Shown one piece after another: positions 1 to 10,818 of a stretch of 64,000 bases of DNA (within the stretch, counting starts at the first letter, position 1; every line of letters begins with the position of its first letter). Location: the NCBI RefSeq assembly GCF_030268065.1, contig NZ_BSDD01000002.1, positions 620,001 through 684,000 on the forward strand, written 5' to 3'. Under the pieces are notes generated by a model. That model searched no databases. It had not been told where the DNA came from and was given only the letters and a program-made list of their open reading frames with translations. This stretch comes from Geothrix rubra (GTDB lineage Bacteria > Acidobacteriota > Holophagae > Holophagales > Holophagaceae). The position numbers were made by a program, and so were the translations under genes.

Positions 1-2350
1 CGAGGCCCAGGAGGGTGGCCAGGGTCTGGAAGAGACTCCCTTCGTCGATGGGCTTCGTCAGGAAGCCGTCGAATCCGCGGGCGGCCAGGTCCCGGGGGTC
101 CACGTCGTAGACGCTGGCGCTGATGGCCACCACGGGCGTGCGCGACCAGGCCCGCTCCGCCTCCTGGCGCCGGAGGGCCTCGATGGCGGCGAACCCGTCC
201 ATGACCGGCATCCGCAGGTCCATCAGCACCAGGTCCGGCCGGTCCCGCTCCCAGCGGGCCAGGCCGTCGGCCCCGTCCACGGCCTCGCTGCACCGGAAGC
301 CCACCAGGCGCAGCAGGCCGCAGAGGGTGTCGCGGTTCTCCGGCCGGTCGTCCACCACCAGCAGGTGGGGCTCCCCCTGGCCGGCCGCCAGGTGGCCCAC
401 CGCGCGCTCGGGGTGGCGGAGGAGCGGCCCCTCCGCCTCCGGGAGGGGGAGGGCGAAGCTGAAGCGGGAGCCCCGGCCCGGTGCGCTATCCAGCGCCATC
501 CGGCCGCCCAGGAGGCCCACCAGCACCTGGCTGATGTGGAGGCCGAGGCCCGTGCCCCCGGCGCTGGCCCCCAGTTCCGTCTGGCTGAAGGCCTGGAAGA
601 GCCGGGCCTGGTCCTCGGGGGCGATGCCGGGACCCGTGTCCTCCACGGCGAAGGTGGCCCGACCCTCCTGCCAGTGCGCCACCAGGCGCACGTGGCCGGC
701 TTCCGTGAACTTGAGGGCGTTGCCCAGGAGGTTGAGGAGGACCTGCCTCAGCTTGGGGAGATCGCCTTCCACCCGGTCCGGAAAGCCCCCGGCGTCCACC
801 TCCAGCCGGAGTCCCTTCCCCTGGGCGGTGGCCCGGAGGAGCGACTCCAGGTCGCGGAAGAGGGCCGCGGGTTCGAAGCGCACGGGCTTCACCTCCATGC
901 GGCCGGCCTCGATCTTCGACAGGGAGAGCACGTCGTTGATGAGGGAGAGGAGGTGCTCCCCCGCCCGCACCACGTGGGTGAGCCGGATCCGGTCGTCCTC
1001 GCTCCGGGCCGGCTCCCGGGCCATGAGACGGGTGTAGCCCAGGATGGCCGTGAGGGGTGTGCGCAGCTCGTGGCTCATGCTGGCGAGGAAGGCGCTCTTG
1101 GCCCGCGAGGCCGCCTGGGCCCGGGCCTCGCTGTCCCGGAGCTCCGCCTGGAGACGCTTGATCTCGGTGAGGTCCATGGCCACGCCCATGGTCCCCAGCA
1201 GCCTGCCCTCGGGGTTCAGGATCCGGGAGATGACCAGCAGCACCGGGACCAGGTGCCCGTCCCGGTGGCGGTAGTGGCATTCCGTGGAGAAGCCCGGGAT
1301 GTGCGCCGCGGCCTGGAGGGCCTCCACGCCGGACTGGAGGGGGCGCCGCATGCGGGCGCTGAGCTCCTCGGCCAGGCGCGCGAGCTCCTCCGGCAGCCGC
1401 CACAGCAGCGGGGTGGCCTTCCCCAGCACCTCCTCGGCCCGGTAGCCCAGCATCAGCTCCGCGGCGTGGTTGAAGCGGTTCACCTTCCCGTCCAGGTCGA
1501 GGCCGATGATGGCGGCCTGGGCCCCGTCCAGGATGGCCCGCTCCAGGGCCTGCTGCTCGCGGAGGGTCTCCATCAGGCGATCGAGCCGGGCCACCGTCCG
1601 GTTCAGCTCCCGGTCGGCCACGGCCAGCTCGTCCTCGCCTTCCCGCTCGGGGGCGGGTTCCAGGTTCCCGTCGGCGACCTGGCGGAGGCGGGCCACCAGG
1701 TCGCCGACGCCCCGCTGGAGGTGGCGGGCGAAGGCCTGGCTGAGGCCCAGGGCCAGGAGCAGGGCCGCCGCCATCAGGGCGAGGCCGATCCAGGTGGTGT
1801 GGCGGGACTGCGCCTGGAGGTTCGCGAGGAGGCTCCGGGCGGTGCGGTCCTGCTCGTCGCGGAGCTCGCCGAGGCCCCGGGAGAGGGCGATGACCTCCGG
1901 CAGCCAGTCCCGGTCCCCGAAGGTCCCCAGCTCCGCGGACATCCCCCGGGGCAGGAGGACCTCGAGCTGCCGGGAGAGCGCCCGGAGGTGCTCCAGATGG
2001 GACTCCACATGGAGCACCTCCGGCGAGGGCCCGTGGTCCACGCGGTAGTCCCGCCAGGCCGCTTCGGCCCGGTGCATGTCCCGGTGCAGGTCGCGGAGCC
2101 CCTCCGCGGGGGCCAGGGCCCCGGAACGGACTGCCCGGAGGCTGCCGGTCATGGCCACGGAGTAGGCCTCGGCCACGGTATTGAGCTGCTGGAGCGGGCG
2201 GAGGTGTTCCTGGTAGAGGCGGCTGGCGTTCTCGGCCGCGCGCCGCGCGAGCAGCAGCATGCCCACGGAGCCCAGGGTCATGAGGACCGCGAGCAGGCCC
2301 AGGGCCAGGCGGATCTGGCTGGCGATGGATCGGTGGCGGAGGACGGGCAC
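1..2350 (-). CDS. Hybrid sensor histidine kinase with receiver domain (C-terminus cut by window edge)
   Basis: Membrane sensor kinase read leftwards; the stop codon lies outside the window. From a GTG start at 2350 it has a first membrane helix (about residues 14-35), a periplasmic four-helix-type segment (35-185), a second helix (about 183-206), HAMP, a PAS domain (about 275-395) and a HisKA box SHELRTPLTAILGY with the phospho-His near 426. An HATPase domain follows (DTGPGIAPED, GGTGLGLHIS), then a receiver domain from about 660 (LLVVDDRPEN, phospho-Asp in LMDLRMP, Lys in LTKPIDE). The receiver is nearly complete at the edge, so little is probably missing. An in-frame TAG lies 48 bp upstream of the start. 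GTG 2350 is chosen because the next start would remove the first membrane helix. The cognate output is unknown. Confidence 0.88.
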   Translation of the reverse strand, partial: MPVLRHRSIASQIRLALGLLAVLMTLGSVGMLLLARRAAENASRLYQEHLRPLQQLNTVAEAYSVAMTGSLRAVRSGALAPAEGLRDLHRDMHRAEAAWRDYRVDHGPSPEVLHVESHLEHLRALSRQLEVLLPRGMSAELGTFGDRDWLPEVIALSRGLGELRDEQDRTARSLLANLQAQSRHTTWIGLALMAAALLLALGLSQAFARHLQRGVGDLVARLRQVADGNLEPAPEREGEDELAVADRELNRTVARLDRLMETLREQQALERAILDGAQAAIIGLDLDGKVNRFNHAAELMLGYRAEEVLGKATPLLWRLPEELARLAEELSARMRRPLQSGVEALQAAAHIPGFSTECHYRHRDGHLVPVLLVISRILNPEGRLLGTMGVAMDLTEIKRLQAELRDSEARAQAASRAKSAFLASMSHELRTPLTAILGYTRLMAREPARSEDDRIRLTHVVRAGEHLLSLINDVLSLSKIEAGRMEVKPVRFEPAALFRDLESLLRATAQGKGLRLEVDAGGFPDRVEGDLPKLRQVLLNLLGNALKFTEAGHVRLVAHWQEGRATFAVEDTGPGIAPEDQARLFQAFSQTELGASAGGTGLGLHISQVLVGLLGGRMALDSAPGRGSRFSFALPLPEAEGPLLRHPERAVGHLAAGQGEPHLLVVDDRPENRDTLCGLLRLVGFRCSEAVDGADGLARWERDRPDLVLMDLRMPVMDGFAAIEALRRQEAERAWSRTPVVAISASVYDVDPRDLAARGFDGFLTKPIDEGSLFQTLATLLGL

Positions 2351-2414
2351 GGGCGACCGGGGCGATGGGTTCCTGATCGGTCGGAGGGGGCCTGGACGTG
2401 ACTAAGGGGCCGCC

Positions 2415-3893
2415 TCAGGGGCGTCGGCCCCGGGCCTCCGAGAGGGCCAGGGCCATGCGGGCGCAGGCCTCGTTCTGCTCTTCGAGGGTGTGGGCCGCGA
2501 AGCCCAGGCAGATGTAGGGGAGGGGGCGGCGATGGAGGTCGTAGAGGCTGCCGGGGTAGAAGACGACGCCATGGGCGAGGCAGCGCTCCGTCCAGGCCTG
2601 CAGGGGCACGTCGTCGGCCACCCGGACCCAGAGGGAGAGCCCCTCCCGGGGGTTCTTCACGGAGATGGCGGGATGCAGGTGGAGGAGGAGGCGGTCCACC
2701 ATGGTCTCCCTCCGTTCGTCGGTGAGCTTCCGGACCCGGCGCAGGTGGCGGACGATCTCGCCGTCGCGGAGCGTCTCCTCGAGGGTGGCCTCCTGGACCA
2801 GGTTGCCGGGCCAGTCCACCAGCTGCCGCTGCTGGGCCAGGGCCTTGATGAGGCCGGCCTCCCCCGCGAGGAACCCCACCTGGAGGCCCGGGGCGAGGAT
2901 CTGCTCGAAGCTGCTGAAGTAGAGCACCCGGCCATGGCGGTCCTCGCTGGCCAGGGGGAGGCGCGGGTTCTTCTCCCGGTGGAAGCCCAGGCTGGGATCC
3001 CCCTCCAGGATCCGGAACCCGTGGGCCACGGACAGCTCCAGCAGGCGCTTGCGACGGGCGGGATCGAGGGCCACCTGGGTGGGGAGCTGGGGACTGGCGG
3101 TGACGTAGAGGAGCCGGAGGGGCTCCTGGACCAGCAGGGCCTCCAGCGCCTCCACATCCAGCCCGCGGCTGTCCACGGGCACGGGGAACAGCCGGGCGCC
3201 GGCCGACCGGAAGGCCTCGGCGACCCGGAACTGCCCGGGGTTCTCCATGGCCACGGCGTCCCCCGGGGCGAAGAGCACGCGGGAGACCAGGTTCAGGGTG
3301 CTCATCAGGCCGCGGGTGAGCAGGAGGTTCCCCGCCTCGACGGACAGGCCCCGCATGTCCCGGAGCATCCTGCCGAGGGAGTTCCGGAGATCCAGGAGGC
3401 CCCGCGGATCCCAGCCCGGCTGGAGGAGCCGCTCCGGATGCAGCCGCAGGACCCGGCCGTACGCCCGGTGGATGGCATCCGTGGGCGCGAGCCGCAGGTC
3501 CGGCGTGTCGGGGATGAGCTGGAACGATTCGGGCGCCGGGGCCCCGGGCTGGAAGAAGACCTCGTTGGGAGGCGACGCGCGTTTCCAGGAGGCGGAATCC
3601 TGGGCCGAGATCCCCGGCGGCACCTCCACCACGATGGGGAGCCGCCGGGCGACGAAGGTGCCGCGGTCGGGGGCCACCTCGATCCAGCCCTCGGCCTCCA
3701 GCTCCTTGTAGGCCGCCAGGGTGGTGTTGCGGTTGACGCCCAGCAGGTCCGCCAGGGCCCGGGTCCCGGGGAGGGCATCCCCGGGCTTGAAGCGCCCGTG
3801 GCGGATGCCCTCCTCGAGGGCCTTCACCAGCTGGAGGTACAGGGGCTCGGCGTTGGATCGATCCAGCGCGATGGCGAGATCCCAGCTACCCAC
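2415..3893 (-). CDS. MocR/PdxR-like regulator: GntR winged helix fused to a degenerate aminotransferase fold
   Basis: A 492-residue protein with an N-terminal GntR winged helix (about 1-80; PGTRALADLLGVNRNT) and a C-terminal fold-type-I aminotransferase-like domain (about 110-490). The family normally binds PLP through a lysine in a GTFSKTLAPGLR-type motif. Here the motif reads YFSSFEQILAPGLQVGFL, so the lysine position is Gln331. The usual EDDYDSEF motif is also altered (EGDPSLGFH, about 297-305), as is the EDPGY motif (ENPGQ). The domain therefore probably does not form a PLP aldimine and may sense another ligand or none. The GTG start at 3893 has GGAG 7 bp upstream. The regulated gene is not evident; the neighbouring TIGR03118 lipoprotein gene is on the same strand. 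Confidence 0.85.
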   Translation of the reverse strand: MGSWDLAIALDRSNAEPLYLQLVKALEEGIRHGRFKPGDALPGTRALADLLGVNRNTTLAAYKELEAEGWIEVAPDRGTFVARRLPIVVEVPPGISAQDSASWKRASPPNEVFFQPGAPAPESFQLIPDTPDLRLAPTDAIHRAYGRVLRLHPERLLQPGWDPRGLLDLRNSLGRMLRDMRGLSVEAGNLLLTRGLMSTLNLVSRVLFAPGDAVAMENPGQFRVAEAFRSAGARLFPVPVDSRGLDVEALEALLVQEPLRLLYVTASPQLPTQVALDPARRKRLLELSVAHGFRILEGDPSLGFHREKNPRLPLASEDRHGRVLYFSSFEQILAPGLQVGFLAGEAGLIKALAQQRQLVDWPGNLVQEATLEETLRDGEIVRHLRRVRKLTDERRETMVDRLLLHLHPAISVKNPREGLSLWVRVADDVPLQAWTERCLAHGVVFYPGSLYDLHRRPLPYICLGFAAHTLEEQNEACARMALALSEARGRRP

Positions 3894-3956
3894 GGTGGCG
3901 CTCCAAGGTTCGGATCAGCATCGAGGGCGGGGAGGGGCGCGTCAAGGCGCCCAGGA

Positions 3957-5111
3957 TCAATATCCGCCGCCGCCGGTGCCGCCGCCGCCGGTGCCCACCG
4001 AGCCGTAGCTGATGGTGCCGAACAGCCCGTGGGCCTGGGCCTGCGGGCCCGCGGCGACATAGAGCTGCGTCGACTTGCCGGCCGAGGCGTCGTTCCCGAA
4101 GGTCATCCCCCAGAGCCCGCTGATGGCCAGGGGGGCCCCGCCGGCCCCGGAGAGCTGTCCCAGCTGGGTTCCGCTCGCGGCATCGAAGGCCGTGATGCGC
4201 CCGTCGCCGAAGTTGCCCACGAGCAGGGCCCCGCTGTAGGGGCCGAAATTGGCCGGCGCGAGGGCCAGGCCCCAGGGCGCGTTGAGCACCCCGCCGGCCG
4301 CCACGCGGCGGACGAAGCTGCCGTCCAGGTTGAAGACGTCCACGACGCCGAGTCCCGCCCCGGTCGTCTCGCGCATCGCGGGGGGGTCATGCTTGGCGTA
4401 GGTCACGTAGAGCTTGCCGGCCAGCACCTGGACGTTGAAGGGCGCGTAGCCGGCGGGGAGGGTGGGATCCACCCACGCCGCCGCGCCGAGGGTGACGGGG
4501 GCATAGGTCGCGTCGAAGACCTCGATGGACCCTCCGTTGAAGTTCGCGGCGAACAGGTAGGTGGCGGTCCCGCTCGAGCCGATGGCGAGGCCGGTGTACA
4601 CGGCCGCGGAACCCGAGTGGTCCACCCGGCGGACGGCGGTGCTGCCGGCGGTGGCGCTCCAGCCGCTGAGGCAGCCGTCCAGGGAAGCCAGGATGAACTC
4701 GTCGCCGGCGAAGCCCGGGGTGCCATTGAAGACCACGCCCGTGGGCCCGCCCATCGGCGCGCCCGCCACGGCGGGATCCGCCACCACCACGGGCACGGTC
4801 GGCATGTGGCCCAGCCCGTCGTAGACGGTGGTCGTGGCGGTCCCCTGGTCGGCCACCCAGAAATCGGTGGTCGGTCCGTAGGCCAGGCCCCAGGGGTTCA
4901 CCAGCTTCGGATCCAGGGTGGTGGCCCCCGCCGCGGCCTGGTCCGCCACGAGGAGGGTCAGCTGGTAGCTGGGCGGAGCGGCCGGGGTGGCCGAACCGCC
5001 GGAGGACCCGCCGCCGCACGCGGCGAGCGAGGCGAGCAGGGCCGCGCCGCCGGCCCAGCCAAGGGTCCGGGGGGCCTTCCAGGAGGTGGGTTCGGGGATG
5101 GGTCGTGGCAT
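3957..5111 (-). CDS. TIGR03118-family exported lipoprotein, beta-propeller-like
   Basis: A 384-residue protein starting MPRPIPEP at 5111. An upstream extension in the same frame reads as low-complexity Arg/Ser sequence and is rejected. A hydrophobic signal ends in the lipobox LAAC, followed by Gly/Ser. The mature part carries repeated NPWGLAYGP, GPTGVVFNG, APWGLALAP and ISGLWGMTFG segments typical of the TIGR03118 family, thought to be a propeller of unknown function. The C-terminus is a Gly-rich tail. The 5' leader holds an 18-base element (5221-5238) also found ahead of the Rieske lipoprotein at 9456. Family assignment is from recalled sequence patterns. Confidence 0.8.
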   Translation of the reverse strand: MPRPIPEPTSWKAPRTLGWAGGAALLASLAACGGGSSGGSATPAAPPSYQLTLLVADQAAAGATTLDPKLVNPWGLAYGPTTDFWVADQGTATTTVYDGLGHMPTVPVVVADPAVAGAPMGGPTGVVFNGTPGFAGDEFILASLDGCLSGWSATAGSTAVRRVDHSGSAAVYTGLAIGSSGTATYLFAANFNGGSIEVFDATYAPVTLGAAAWVDPTLPAGYAPFNVQVLAGKLYVTYAKHDPPAMRETTGAGLGVVDVFNLDGSFVRRVAAGGVLNAPWGLALAPANFGPYSGALLVGNFGDGRITAFDAASGTQLGQLSGAGGAPLAISGLWGMTFGNDASAGKSTQLYVAAGPQAQAHGLFGTISYGSVGTGGGGTGGGGY

Positions 5112-5220
5112 GGGTGCCTCCAGCTCGCCGAGGCGAGCGCGGTACGGGTGGATGGGGTGGGGGGACGGGAAGACGGGATGCAGGCCGGTCTGCCCAGCTT
5201 CGGGCCGGGGGGACCCGTCG

Positions 5221-5238
5221 CCAGATCCGGTTCCGAGA
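5221..5238 (-). promoter_or_regulatory. 18-base element shared with the Rieske gene leader
   Basis: On the minus strand this reads TCTCGGAACCGGATCTGG, ending 109 bases before the ATG of the TIGR03118 lipoprotein. The identical 18 bases lie at 9319-9336 on the plus strand, ending 119 bases before the ATG of the Rieske lipoprotein. The GGAAC core resembles the -35 element of ECF sigma promoters, but no convincing shared -10 follows. The function is inferred only from the matching position ahead of two exported lipoproteins. Confidence 0.35.
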
Positions 5239-5325
5239 TCGGGGGCCCTCCGGTGCCCGCCCTTCGTTGGCCGGCTCCGGCCCGTGGAGTACCATCCACG
5301 GGATCCCTCAGGCTCCTGGAGGACG

Positions 5326-6384
5326 ATGGCGATCCCCCGCTGGACCCTCTTCCTGGCCGCCCTGGCCGTCTCCGGCCAGGAGGCGGCGCCCTTCGCGCCG
5401 GAGCCGGCGGACCCGTGGCGGCCCAGGTGGGAACTGACGCTCCGGGGCGACCGGCTCTCCGACCCGGGGGATCCCACTGAGGATTTCCGCCGCGCCGGCC
5501 TCCAGCTCCGGCTCCGCTGGGCCTGGGACCAGGACGCCCTGCACCTCGAGGCGGGGACGCGGTCGGCCATGGGATCGGACGGGAACCGGTTCAACGCGCC
5601 CCGATGGGATCAGCAGCCGTCCAACGGGACCCAGCTGGACCTCGCCCGGGCGGCGGTGGCCTGGACCTCGGAGCGGGCCTTCGCCAGCCTCAGCGCGGGG
5701 CTCCAGGAGAACGGCCTCCTGGCCTCCCAGGCCATCTGGGACCGGGACCTGCGCTTCCTCGGCGCGGAAAGCCGGGTGGGGTTCCGGGATGCGGCGGGCC
5801 GGGTCCAGGAAGCGGGCTTCCGGGCCGCCGCCGGCCGGGTCCGGACCGTCCAGGGAGGCCGGGTGGACCTGGCCGCGGGGCAGGCCGTGCTGCAGCTCGA
5901 CACGGGGCCCCTCTCCTGGACCGCCCACGTCGGCCGCTGGACCCTCGCCTGGGATCCGGCGGACGAGCGGCTCCGCCGCCTGCCGGGCCACGATCCCGCC
6001 GCCCGGCAGCGCCTGGTGCTGGATGCGGCCGGGGCCTCGGGCACCTGGCATGCGGTCTTCCCCCTGGAGGCCCGGTGGTTCGGCGCCCGCAACCGGGACA
6101 CCGGGGAGACCAGCGAGGAGCTCCAGGCCCTGGCCGGGAGCCGCGAGCGGACCTGGTGGCCCCAGCTGGCCTTCACCTGGCAGCGCCTCTCCTCCACGGG
6201 CACCCTCTACCCCGTGAACGGGGACGAGTGGTGGTTCTACCGCCGGGCCCGGGGGCCCCGGCTCGACCTGTCCCTGCCCCTGCCGGGGAACTGGATCGCC
6301 ACGTTCGTCTGCCTGCGGCAGACCGCGGAGGGCGAGGACTACCGCGTCACCCGGTCCATGCTGGTCCTGCTGAAGCGGTTCTAG
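5326..6384 (+). CDS. Predicted outer-membrane beta-barrel protein, unknown function
   Basis: A 352-residue protein with a short signal sequence (MAIPRWTLFLAALAVSGQEA). The rest alternates short amphipathic strands rich in Trp, Arg and Leu (RAGLQLRLRWAWDQD, LSWTAHVGRWTLAW) and ends LLKRF. A terminal Phe is typical of BAM-assembled barrels. The ATG at 5326 is chosen because the signal peptide begins there and GGAGG lies just upstream, although spacing is tight. It is transcribed divergently from the TIGR03118 lipoprotein and converges on the cupredoxin gene two bases away. No family was recognised. Confidence 0.68.
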   Translation: MAIPRWTLFLAALAVSGQEAAPFAPEPADPWRPRWELTLRGDRLSDPGDPTEDFRRAGLQLRLRWAWDQDALHLEAGTRSAMGSDGNRFNAPRWDQQPSNGTQLDLARAAVAWTSERAFASLSAGLQENGLLASQAIWDRDLRFLGAESRVGFRDAAGRVQEAGFRAAAGRVRTVQGGRVDLAAGQAVLQLDTGPLSWTAHVGRWTLAWDPADERLRRLPGHDPAARQRLVLDAAGASGTWHAVFPLEARWFGARNRDTGETSEELQALAGSRERTWWPQLAFTWQRLSSTGTLYPVNGDEWWFYRRARGPRLDLSLPLPGNWIATFVCLRQTAEGEDYRVTRSMLVLLKRF

Positions 6385-6386
6385 GA

Positions 6387-7067
6387 TCAGTAGTCCCGCT
6401 CGTCCGCGGGGGGCGGGTAGTCCTTCCCGAACTTGTTCTTGTGGGGTTCCAGGGCGGGCCGCGAGATGTCGAGGTCCCAGGCCCCCTCGGTGAGGCCGGT
6501 CCCGACCGTCAGGACCCAGGCCTTCTCGCCCGTCTCCGGGTGCCAGAGGACGAGCCGGTAGGTGCCCGGGGGCACCCGGTCGAAGGCCACGCCGGCCCGG
6601 CCGTCGAGGATCTGCGCGAAGGGGGTGGTGACCACCCACAGGAAGGCATTCATCTGGTGATGGATGTTGCAGTAGAGCTTCACCAGCCCGGGGTTGGCCA
6701 CCCTCACCCGGGGCGCGTCGCCCGGCCGGTACTGGCCCGTGTCGAACCGGTTCCCCTGGGTCACGCTGAACACGTTGTGCACGAGGTGGTCGAGGTTGGG
6801 GAAGGCCACCTCCGTCCCCGGGGTGGCGAGGGCGACGTGGGGAATGAACTGCTTGCCGACCGTGCGGATGGCGACGGGCCTGGAGGGGCCCACGGCCGGA
6901 ACGGGCGCGTCGAGGGGCTCCAGAAGGGCCACGCAGTCCTTCAGGGAGGGGCGGAAGCGCCCGTCCTTCTCGCGGAGCCGGACGGGACCGCGGACGCTTC
7001 CCGCTTGCACGGGCAGGGCCAGGGCCAGGGCGAGGACCGGCAGACCGCGAGCAATCCCTCGAATCAT
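6387..7067 (-). CDS. Exported cupredoxin-like protein (methylamine-utilisation type)
   Basis: A 226-residue secreted protein with signal MIRGIARGLPVLALALALP. The central domain shows the type-1 copper pattern: a histidine in DHLVHNVFSV and the C-x-x-H-x-x-M cluster in LYCNIHHQMNAF. A C-terminal segment resembles a carboxypeptidase-regulatory-like beta-sandwich (VPPGTYRLVLWHPETG). It is therefore a probable periplasmic electron carrier or copper protein. The start at 7067 removes an N-terminal extension that is only the antisense of the next gene. It is divergent from the sensor Ser/Thr kinase at 7123, with a 55-bp shared intergenic region containing TATACT on its strand (7096-7101). Confidence 0.78.
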   Translation of the reverse strand: MIRGIARGLPVLALALALPVQAGSVRGPVRLREKDGRFRPSLKDCVALLEPLDAPVPAVGPSRPVAIRTVGKQFIPHVALATPGTEVAFPNLDHLVHNVFSVTQGNRFDTGQYRPGDAPRVRVANPGLVKLYCNIHHQMNAFLWVVTTPFAQILDGRAGVAFDRVPPGTYRLVLWHPETGEKAWVLTVGTGLTEGAWDLDISRPALEPHKNKFGKDYPPPADERDY

Positions 7068-7095
7068 GCTTGGCTTCCGGGGTAGATTCGAGGCC

Positions 7096-7101
7096 AGTAT
7101 A
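7096..7101 (-). promoter_or_regulatory. Candidate -10 element for the cupredoxin gene
   Basis: On the minus strand the hexamer TATACT lies 28 bases before the ATG at 7067, inside the 55-bp gap between the divergent cupredoxin and kinase genes. The next two bases are GG, as after many -10-like hexamers in this window. No clear -35 is visible. Confidence 0.4.
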
Positions 7102-7122
7102 CCGGTGGACCGAGGAAGGCCC

Positions 7123-9282
<2,160 letters not shown>

Positions 9283-9318
9283 GGGCGCGGCCCCATGGGG
9301 GGACCGGTGGGGCGGCTT

Positions 9319-9336
9319 TCTCGGAACCGGATCTGG
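9319..9336 (+). promoter_or_regulatory. 18-base element shared with the TIGR03118 lipoprotein leader
   Basis: Identical to the minus-strand element at 5221-5238. It ends 119 bases before the ATG of the Rieske lipoprotein and lies 36 bases after the kinase stop codon. The GGAACC core could be an ECF-type -35. A GEMM-type riboswitch was considered but the conserved core is absent. Confidence 0.35.
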
Positions 9337-9455
9337 GGGGATCCGGGCGGTACCCCCATCCTCGACGCCGACCCATCATCCCCACCCGGCCCCGCGGCCC
9401 CGGTTCCCGATGGGGAGCCCGCACGTCGCCGCCAGGCCCCAGCCACGGAGGTCCC

Positions 9456-10004
9456 ATGCCTCGACCCGACGCATCCACGACGATCGAAGCATCCAGCGGG
9501 CTCGACCGCCGAGCCTTCTGCGCCTGCGCCCTCGCCCTCGCCGCGGCTGCCGCCGTCGGCTGCGGCGGGGGCGGCGGGGGGACCTCCTCCACCCCGCAGC
9601 CCGCCCCGCCCCCGCCCCCCAGTCCCGTGACCACCGCGGAGACGAAGGCCAGCCTGCTGGCCCAGCCCTCCGGCACGGTGCGGGACTACACCACCACCGC
9701 GTCCGGCAGCTGCCCCCTGGTCGCCGGGGCCGAGCAGGGCTACTACCTCGTCCGGGACAGTGGCGGCATCTTCGCGATCAGCGCCAGCTGCCTGCACCTC
9801 GGCGGCCACATCAACCCCACCCAGGGGGGCGGGTTCGGCTGCCCCTGCCACGGCAGCCAGTACGATCTGAACGGGACCGTGACGGTGGGGCCGGCCCCGG
9901 TCGGGGCCGTCCTCCAGCACATCCAGGTGACCGAGTCCACGCCCGGGGGCGTCCTCGTGATCCACCCGGACACCCCCGTGTCCGCCACCCTGCGGCTCGC
10001 CTAG
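9456..10004 (+). CDS. Rieske [2Fe-2S] lipoprotein, probably Tat-exported
   Basis: A 182-residue protein. The N-terminus has a twin-arginine motif (LDRRAFCACALAL) followed by a hydrophobic stretch and the lipobox AVGC, suggesting Tat export and lipidation. The Rieske cluster ligands are present as C-L-H in ASCLHLGG and C-P-C-H in GCPCHGSQYD. A Pro/Thr-rich linker separates anchor and domain. ATG 9456 has GGAGG with 4-bp spacing. It is 15 bp upstream of a barrel gene in a likely two-gene operon. The electron-transfer partner is unknown; no cytochrome b subunit is adjacent, so this is not an obvious bc1 operon. Confidence 0.87.
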   Translation: MPRPDASTTIEASSGLDRRAFCACALALAAAAAVGCGGGGGGTSSTPQPAPPPPPSPVTTAETKASLLAQPSGTVRDYTTTASGSCPLVAGAEQGYYLVRDSGGIFAISASCLHLGGHINPTQGGGFGCPCHGSQYDLNGTVTVGPAPVGAVLQHIQVTESTPGGVLVIHPDTPVSATLRLA

Positions 10005-10019
10005 CCCCGCGCCTGCGCC

Positions 10020-10796
10020 ATGCGCCTTCGGACTGCACTCGCCCTCCTCTGCCTCGCCTCCGCCCTGGCGGCGCAGGAATCGGAGGTCCCCCTCGGCCTC
10101 AACCTGCCCACGGCCGAAGGCCTGCAGGGCTGGCAGCCGGCCCTCCGGTTCACGCACCGCTTCACGGAGCCGGCCCGGGGGCATTCCAGGGACTGGTACG
10201 GCCTGGATGGCGGCAACTTCCCGGGGCTCGGGCTCGACCTGGGCATCGGGGCGGTGCGGGGCCTCAATGCGCAGGTCTACCGCACCGCCGATGACAAGAC
10301 GGTGGTGCTGGCCCTCCAGCAGCAGCTCCTGGCGGGTCCCCACCTCCGCCTGGCCGCCCGGGTCGAGCGGTTCGACGAGGCCGTCCAGCAGGCCACCTAC
10401 GCCTTCGGCTCCGTGGGCATCACCGGGTCCGCCCTCCAGCTGCCGGTGGACCTGGTGGCCGGGTCCGTGACCCTCGGCCTCGTGCCCACCTGGCTCTCCC
10501 GGACCACCACCCGGGACCAGGGGCTCGTCACCGCGGGCGTCGACTTCCGGTGGCGCCTCACCGACAGCCAGATGCTGCTGGGGGAGTACTACCCGCGCCC
10601 CGCCCGGCTGGCCGCCACCTACGAGCGGGGGTACGCCTTCGGCTACCGGATCCTGACGAAGGGCCACCGGTTCACCCTGCTGGTCACCAACGTCCAGGGG
10701 ACGACGGCCCACCAGGTGCTGGGCGGCGATGATGCGGGCGGCCCCAGGCCCCCGGGCCAGTGGGCCCTGGGGTTCAACCTCGTCAGGCTCTTCTGA
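10020..10796 (+). CDS. DUF5777-like outer-membrane beta-barrel protein
   Basis: A 258-residue protein with signal MRLRTALALLCLASALAAQ. The mature protein shows FTHRF followed by WYGLDGG, GLGLDLGIGAVRG and a C-terminal LGFNLVRLF. This pattern resembles DUF5777 barrels, which in other bacteria occur next to Rieske and cytochrome genes. It starts 15 bp after the Rieske stop, supporting a functional pair. A role in heme or electron-transfer traffic is inference only. The gene is followed by the 170-bp repeat array. Confidence 0.68.
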   Translation: MRLRTALALLCLASALAAQESEVPLGLNLPTAEGLQGWQPALRFTHRFTEPARGHSRDWYGLDGGNFPGLGLDLGIGAVRGLNAQVYRTADDKTVVLALQQQLLAGPHLRLAARVERFDEAVQQATYAFGSVGITGSALQLPVDLVAGSVTLGLVPTWLSRTTTRDQGLVTAGVDFRWRLTDSQMLLGEYYPRPARLAATYERGYAFGYRILTKGHRFTLLVTNVQGTTAHQVLGGDDAGGPRPPGQWALGFNLVRLF

Positions 10797-10818
10797 GCCA
10801 TTGGGAAGCGGTCCGGGC

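Noticed and set aside
365-2401. Long open frame on the plus strand opposite the sensor kinase
   Set aside because: Its translation is low-complexity Gly/Ala/Glu/Pro; the minus strand gives clear kinase domains. High GC makes long antisense frames common here.
2490-5480. 996-codon plus-strand frame across the MocR and lipoprotein genes
   Set aside because: No domain signature, biased composition, fully opposite to two recognisable genes.
9319-9455. GEMM (cyclic di-GMP) riboswitch ahead of the Rieske gene
   Set aside because: The conserved GEMM core and paired stems could not be found.
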